DNA of 64,000 nucleotides from NCBI RefSeq assembly GCF_900141985.1, contig NZ_FQZK01000022.1, positions 29,280-93,279 on the forward strand. The letters run 5' to 3'. Made by a program: the position numbers and the translations under genes. The DNA comes from Nocardiopsis flavescens. GTDB lineage: Bacteria; Actinomycetota; Actinomycetes; Streptosporangiales; Streptosporangiaceae. The notes under the pieces are model-generated. The model made no database searches and was not told the origin of the DNA. It worked only from the letters and a program-made list of their open reading frames with translations. Below are positions 63,675-64,000 of the stretch, one piece after another (position 1 is the first letter of the stretch; each line of letters opens with the position of its first letter).

Positions 63675-64000
63675 CCGGGCAGAACGAGGGCATGCCCCTC
63701 GACTACTCCCCCCTCGCACTTCAGCTCGTCGACGCACTGCTCGAACTGGGCACCCCCGCCCACATCGCCAACGCCTTCGCCCGGGTGCCCCGGCACCGGT
63801 TCCTTCCCCGCATCTTCCGGGGTGAGGACCGTACCCGCTACGACCGGGACACCGACCCGGCCGCATGGCTGGCCGCCGCCTACACCGACCAGCCCTCACC
63901 ACCCAGACCGACGACGGAGGCGCTGGCGGGATGGGCGTGCCCACCTCCTCCTCCAGCGCCCCCGCGGTGATGGCCCGCATGCTCACCGCCGCGGACCTGC
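63671..64000 (+). pseudogene. PCMT-like methyltransferase, frame-shifted and cut by the window end
   Basis: The frame begins at GTG 63671 (or ATG 63692) with YSPLALQLVDALLELGTPA and FARVPRHRFLPRIF, as in protein-L-isoaspartate methyltransferase-like proteins. After AAYTDQP the frame turns to Pro-rich sequence and stops at 63970. One base missing near 63893-63895 explains this: the +2 frame continues as LTTQTDDGG, then PTSSSSAPAVMARMLTAADL, the expected PCMT progression, up to the window edge. So the gene is either a real pseudogene or carries a single-base sequence error in a run of C. The SAM-binding motif lies beyond the window. Confidence 0.72.

Overview
The window is very GC-rich with strong G/C bias at third codon positions, frequent GTG/TTG starts, and gene families typical of filamentous Actinobacteria (osa/Rsb-type signalling, ANTAR, DUF5994, NnrD/E fusion, excalibur proteins). 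Gene content fits a Nocardiopsis-like actinomycete chromosome. That assignment is inferred from composition and family resemblance only.

Left third (1-20.9 kb): an unusually dense signalling block. It holds a PP2C phosphatase, a GT4 glycosyltransferase, a MEDS-ATPase (RsbW-like) protein, a STAS anti-anti-sigma factor, a GAF-ANTAR antiterminator, a PAS/GAF protein and a three-gene set matching Streptomyces osaB-osaA-osaC. OsaA is a 1460-residue soluble poly-HAMP hybrid kinase, OsaB a receiver with a coiled coil, and OsaC an RsbW-GAF-PP2C protein. A NarL-type regulator, a membrane HtrA protease, a second GT4 enzyme and an MprAB-like two-component pair follow. The common theme is phosphorylation-based partner switching and envelope stress control.

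Middle (20.9-44 kb): a CoA-ester lyase diverges from a BisC-type molybdoenzyme. Next come a GNAT protein, a DUF5994-STAS fusion overlapping a fatty-acid desaturase, a PrsW-like membrane protease, a TetR-controlled pair of membrane proteins, a NUDIX hydrolase, and five tandem, translationally coupled DUF3592-like membrane proteins alternating between two subfamilies (A-B-A-B-A). After the NAD(P)HX repair enzyme lies a phage-type amidase whose catalytic domain is split by a 332-residue intein, then a paralogue of its C-terminal domain and an excalibur protein.

Right (44-59.5 kb): a polyamine module. A class III aminotransferase diverges from aldehyde dehydrogenase, PotA-PotD-PotB-PotC and a PuuB-like FAD oxidase: import plus catabolism of putrescine-like amines. 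It converges on a conserved cluster of DUF4178, DUF2617, a lipoprotein, DUF350 and a membrane-bound spermidine-synthase-like protein. A rhodanese sulfurtransferase and small membrane proteins follow.

Far right (59.5-64 kb): lower coding density, with a membrane protein, an HTH-UTRA regulator, and a divergent coupled operon of four small genes ending in a PCMT-like methyltransferase. That last gene is frame-shifted and cut by the window end. No rRNA, tRNA, CRISPR array or transposase was recognised.
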